Origin: Symbiodinium microadriaticum
Lineage: Eukaryota; Sar; Dinophyceae; Suessiales; Symbiodiniaceae
NCBI GenBank assembly: GCA_001939145.1
Contig: LSRX01000494.1
Span: 400,267 to 464,266, forward strand
DNA: 64,000 nt
Direction: 5' to 3'
The translations under genes were made by a program, and so were the position numbers. The notes under the pieces are model-generated. The model was not told where the DNA came from. It made no database searches and worked only from the letters and a program-made list of their open reading frames with translations. Numbering within the stretch: position 1 is the stretch's first letter; every line of letters starts with the position of its first letter. Positions 61,901 through 64,000 of this stretch are shown here, piece by piece.

Positions 61901-63167
61901 GACAGGCGATTTCCATCATCACCGGCCGACTCTCTCGCACTAAGCCCTGGAAGATTGCTGAGGCCACGGACCATGACTGCTTCTCTAAGGTCTGTGCTTG
62001 GCCGCGAGACAGCTGTCGACTTAGCTTCTGGGATGCACTAAGTGCCTCACTACCTTGGGTCTCGTGGTCCTCATCCCTTAGTAGGTCTGCACTCAGGAGA
62101 TCGGGTCCTTCTTCGGTCCCGGCGACGTAGTCGAGCTGTTCCTCGGGGACTTGGGATCCTCGTTGGAGCCCCGTCCCGCTGCGGTCTTCCGCTGTGGCTC
62201 GCCCTTGAGAGACGCAATCTCTTCCTTGAGTCCCTCGATCGTCTCGTACATGCTCTTCAGCAGACTCTCGGAGTCTCCGGATGAGCCCGCTGCCTCGTTG
62301 TAGCCCTTCATCTTCTTCCCGGTGAGCTTGAGTACGTCGATCTTGGAGGCTGGCGCCTTCATCTCGATGTCGTCCTCCTTGACCAACCAATTGGCCAAGC
62401 GTGCCAGACGGGGATCGCACTCGCGGGGCCGGGCCTTGTGCTCCTTCTGAACCCAACGACAGTAGCCCTCTTGGTCGCGATGGATCTGGCGGTATGTCAG
62501 AGCCGCGTGCGCTCCGAAGCCCACCAGGTCCGAGGGGTGTGCCTCGGCATGCTGATAGATCTCCTTCATGGCCTCGTGTTGAATCCTCGGAATGCTCCAT
62601 TGATCCAGATTGGCCATCCGGAGCTCTGCCTCGCAGAACTTGATCAAACTCCGTTTGTTCTTGCTCGACGCGTTGAGCTGGGCCACCAGGATCTCGTAGG
62701 GCGACCTGTCGGCTGGCTTCTTCTTGATCTTCTGGCTCATGTCCTCCCCGGACACTTGCTCCAACCTCAGTCGCAGCTCGACCTTGGTCCAGCTGCTGGG
62801 AGGTTGTTCCCCCAACTGTGCCAGAGCCAGTCGAAGCTCCTCGCGAGAGAGATCCGTCATGGTTCTGGGCGGCCGACACGTGGTGCTGAGGCGGAAGACT
62901 ACCGGAAGCTTGACCTGAGTGTGCTACGTAGGTCTGCTCAGTCGCCTGCTGGTCACCAGTGGCTGTCCGCAAAGACTGTTCCGGAACTTCAAATTTAACC
63001 CCGTCACCCTCGCACCTAGTATCTTGATCCCTGAACCCTTCCTGTACACTTTGGAGTGGTGGCCTTTCTGAATTCGAAAAACATGGATCACAACCTGTTT
63101 CAGTTGTGTGATTCCCCCTTCCTGATCCCGTGCGACTCTGGTCCTTCCCTTTTCTGTCAGGATGCAA
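58620..63167 (-). CDS. Element 2 Pol: methyltransferase-like, dioxygenase-like and integrase
   Basis: 1515 open codons, in the same frame as the protease ORF upstream but separated from it by one TAG (63186-63188). The first ~360 codons are low-complexity and overlap the SAP-like ORF in another frame. Residues about 416-615 are methyltransferase-like (MMEIACQPNS; IAPPGSAFSPMQN; VTIEMPERCQAW). Residues about 760-910 are dioxygenase-like (H826-x-D828, H894, R903). Integrase has a zinc site (HAATGHGS...CPVC) and D1037, D1102, E1138, an exact D-35-E. The end of the frame after RFRGKRA is out-of-frame sequence over the RT region. Position 1 is not a true start (TTG). Confidence 0.88.
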   Translation of the reverse strand: MHPDRKGKDQSRTGSGRGNHTTETGCDPCFSNSERPPLQSVQEGFRDQDTRCEGDGVKFEVPEQSLRTATGDQQATEQTYVAHSGQASGSLPPQHHVSAAQNHDGSLSRGASTGSGTVGGTTSQQLDQGRAATEVGASVRGGHEPEDQEEASRQVALRDPGGPAQRVEQEQTEFDQVLRGRAPDGQSGSMEHSEDSTRGHEGDLSACRGTPLGPGGLRSARGSDIPPDPSRPRGLLSLGSEGAQGPAPRVRSPSGTLGQLVGQGGRHRDEGASLQDRRTQAHREEDEGLQRGSGLIRRLRESAEEHVRDDRGTQGRDCVSQGRATAEDRSGTGLQRGSQVPEEQLDYVAGTEEGPDLLSADLLRDEDHETQGSEALSASQKLSRQLSRGQAQTLEKQSWSVASAIFQGLVRESRPVMMEIACQPNSLLAAKIQELAQDDKAAVRCSKWNACDLGTNDGVRLILQRLDLEKPTHCWIAPPGSAFSPMQNANQRTEEQKQALQAKRDAAMRVYVGTCMVFHACVQKGIHVTIEMPERCQAWRLPMFAQLRAKYALYEAIAKGCRVGLRAGPQEPLLQQGWRVITTHQRLANELQLPCRCPKSYAHARSEGCAVRLCEGYTSEFVRRAAQAIMQEHTMQSLWSECHEGGTKGPLPDQFGEGEVCTCTEVHLPQRPRSCGHCCLQNRVAGEGLGVSVGEDSEGIGEGSWKASGSEVEEALVGLNSECISQLESEAQKLMNSKDYRHRSMEQFLVKVPWKQQRVRRMMTQRTEGYLILGMYAYGNHYGVTNHTRHLPWTTRYVVQYLQHHAREPFMCTSVALNRNGCCPLHRDVHNHPGTWNRVIGLGPYQNGQLWVQEDPRRARQEPTAKVLPNGESIQGHAHDVRHRLLKFNPKAWHGPEEWQGERTTVTAFASRGSSELLREDWEFLEELGFQMPNETGDDEQAYALHSPATSSSQGSPTQKQREEKIKRQLYLLHAATGHGSVKTLVEALKRRQAFEQVISLAKQFECPVCKEKGRIQSRHLASLEALPPKLHTISADIGHWQHPKSGEHVQFMMIIDEGSRFRVSRVLSRGSKQQPNAAMCLSFLREGWAQYFGMPRALRVDPAGCFRGEAMTDFCDRNGIYLDIIPADGHWQVGVCEQAVQGVKAVMHKLASDDEDATAETLLAQAVHVFNARDHVRGFSPVQHVFGRSPDITGRILADPHQVPDELIVESACEEFEKSARLRAEAEKAHAQWHTEQRISRALNSRTKQVHDYRPGDLIYFWRSQESGQSRRKPGSKQGRYLGPARVLATETRRESDGTLRPGSAVWCVRGRALLKCCPEQLRHASAREELLEGLAREHGHEETPWTFTKVAEEIGGNQYEDVSMEKPSEEERRRAQDVTRETPPTRYRFRGKRAIGGDGANARGGAQRFSRFASTATSGRFPGPPGTPGRERGALDAAGSRDSVVGSEGRLLGPPRGGRGSESRPTREQPIVESSDSEFAGLLHWSSETQSRGGLRKATEPSGTATVQGGQGH
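62093..62860 (-). CDS. Overlapping SAP-like/ExoX-C-like protein of element 2
   Basis: ATG in a good context (accATGA). 255 codons in a frame different from Pol, which is also open here. The N-terminus REELRLALAQLG...SWTKVELRLRL has the two-helix SAP pattern (a DNA-binding motif). GFGAHAALTYRQI...YCRWV...LARLANWL resembles the small C-terminal domain seen in exonuclease-X-like proteins. Similar predicted proteins are, to my knowledge, frequent in dinoflagellates. It ends in a coiled coil and a Ser/Pro tail. It may be a separate product or may feed Pol through a -1 shift near 62100. Role unknown. Confidence 0.65.
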   Translation of the reverse strand: MTDLSREELRLALAQLGEQPPSSWTKVELRLRLEQVSGEDMSQKIKKKPADRSPYEILVAQLNASSKNKRSLIKFCEAELRMANLDQWSIPRIQHEAMKEIYQHAEAHPSDLVGFGAHAALTYRQIHRDQEGYCRWVQKEHKARPRECDPRLARLANWLVKEDDIEMKAPASKIDVLKLTGKKMKGYNEAAGSSGDSESLLKSMYETIEGLKEEIASLKGEPQRKTAAGRGSNEDPKSPRNSSTTSPGPKKDPIS

Positions 63168-63185
63168 AAAGGGAAGGTGTTGTCC

Positions 63186-63980
63186 CTACTCGGAAGTGTC
63201 GCTATCATTCCTACGCTTCTGTACATAGCTTTCCAAACTGGGCACATCCATGATGGCGGTCTCGGCATACTTGTAGAAGTCCTCGGTGAGGGGAAACAGC
63301 TGATGCCCTGCACTTGATCGTTCCAGGCGGATAATCTGACGCTGGTCAAGGTTTCTGAGAACCATCAAGTCAGCACTGTAGTCCACTACCGCTCCCAAGG
63401 CTCGAAGGGCATCGATGGAGAACAGGATGGGCCCCTCACCTGCATCCAGCGCGTGCACCTTGAGTGTTCCTGGTTTTCCACCGGCGCTGACATTCAAGTG
63501 CACCGTGGAGATGCACGTGTCCTCGGATCTTTTGCCGAACCCGAAACGGGGCCGGTCTTGCAGGTCGATGTGGTTCACGACCTCCTTGGCCCCTTGCATC
63601 ACATACTCCAGCGCCTTGATAGAGCCCAGACTCTTGGTAGCCCCACTGTCCACAACACACTTGCCCTGAAGGATGGCCTCCTGGGTGGATGGGCGGCTGG
63701 TGCTCAAGGCCTGCTCCTCAGTCGCGGTCTCCTGGTAGCCTGCATAGCACACGAAGGGTGCCATGTTCTCGGGTGGTCCCCCAGGTGACTTCTTCTTGGG
63801 GCAATTGGCGGTCCGGTGCCCCAGTTGTCCGCAATTGAAGCAGCTAATCTTGGAATCATCTCGAGGTCCGCTGCTGCCGCTGCCTTTGCCTCCACCTGGG
63901 CCGCGATAGTAGCGGCGGTTCAGCCGCACTTGCTTCTGCCTCTCTCTGGCATCCTTCAAGGTGCGTCGTGCTCCTTGCAT
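63186..63980 (-). CDS. Element 2 Gag C-terminus and protease
   Basis: The open frame continues past the window edge. It reads MQGARRTLKDARERQKQVRL, a CCHC knuckle (CFNCGQLGHRTANC) that binds RNA, and aspartic protease VDSGATKS with a following LFSIDALRALGAVVDY strand. It stops at TAG 63186-63188 and the same frame reopens directly after it, so readthrough or a point mutation is possible. Confidence 0.88.
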   Translation of the reverse strand: MQGARRTLKDARERQKQVRLNRRYYRGPGGGKGSGSSGPRDDSKISCFNCGQLGHRTANCPKKKSPGGPPENMAPFVCYAGYQETATEEQALSTSRPSTQEAILQGKCVVDSGATKSLGSIKALEYVMQGAKEVVNHIDLQDRPRFGFGKRSEDTCISTVHLNVSAGGKPGTLKVHALDAGEGPILFSIDALRALGAVVDYSADLMVLRNLDQRQIIRLERSSAGHQLFPLTEDFYKYAETAIMDVPSLESYVQKRRNDSDTSE

Positions 63981-64000
63981 GGCCGCATAAGCTTGATCCG

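Larger units (their letters stand above)
56752..64000 (-). mobile_element. Second Ty1/copia-type element (element 2), 5' part beyond window
   Basis: Minus-strand order Gag knuckle, protease, methyltransferase-like and dioxygenase-like blocks, integrase, reverse transcriptase, RNase H, then a candidate 187-bp LTR. Integrase before RT makes it Ty1/copia. It is clearly diverged from element 1 at the protein level and has a different domain order. Three frames and one in-frame TAG are involved. The left LTR lies outside the window, so LTR age cannot be judged. Confidence 0.92.

Overview
The window looks like nuclear DNA of a dinoflagellate. The evidence is read directly: very short exons separated by long repeat-filled introns, 5' splice sites that are often GC (some apparently GA) instead of GT, several genes lying head to tail on one strand, interstitial TTTAGGG/CCCTAAA (Arabidopsis-type telomere) repeats in both orientations, and two large Ty1/copia-type elements whose Pol proteins have the extra domains I associate with dinoflagellate elements. 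The species cannot be named from this.

Almost no cellular gene appears as a long open frame, because exons are only 33-90 nt. Reading the short non-repeat islands one by one gives three minus-strand genes. (1) About 51.4-29.8 kb: a eukaryotic-type cytosolic glutamyl-tRNA synthetase (GluRS), recovered nearly complete in at least 24 exons from the HIGH exon to the C-terminal IPDGK exon. (2) About 22.0-8.7 kb: a family-2-like membrane glycosyltransferase gene, probably broken (in-frame TAA, phase mismatches), with a 9.8-kb copia element in one intron. (3) About 7.6-0.2 kb: an EMAP-II/Arc1-type tRNA-binding domain gene whose exon phases join exactly over six exons. A small Cys-rich secreted-protein gene (44.6-44.06 kb) lies inside a GluRS intron on the same strand. 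Lys-rich and UBA-like candidate exons lie between GluRS and the glycosyltransferase, and further unknown minus-strand exons lie at 52-56 kb.

Mobile DNA: a complete copia element (10,820-20,594, plus strand) has identical 218-bp LTRs, a polypurine tract and a 5-bp target duplication (AAACC) inside telomere-type repeat. A second, older or differently expressed element (56,752 to beyond 64,000, minus strand) is cut by the window edge. Both Pol proteins carry a conserved HxD...H...R block resembling 2-oxoglutarate/Fe(II) dioxygenases, placed differently relative to integrase in the two elements, plus a degenerate methyltransferase-like block. The second element also has an overlapping-frame protein (SAP-like plus ExoX-C-like).

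The introns are filled with short TTTAGGG arrays, at least five MITE/hairpin families and microsatellites. At six or more places a telomere-type array is flanked by an exact 13-33 bp direct duplication of unique sequence, as if arrays were inserted with target duplication. This is the most unusual pattern in the window. Four single Ns mark assembly joins, two of them beside suspicious duplications. Stretches not listed below (for example 12-200, 300-1170, 7.9-8.5 kb, 22.3-23.5 kb, 29.4-29.8 kb, 35.6-36.8 kb, 39.6-40.2 kb, 52.2-54.2 kb) hold degenerate CCCTAAA/TTTAGGG sequence and unique AT-richer DNA in which I recognise no gene.
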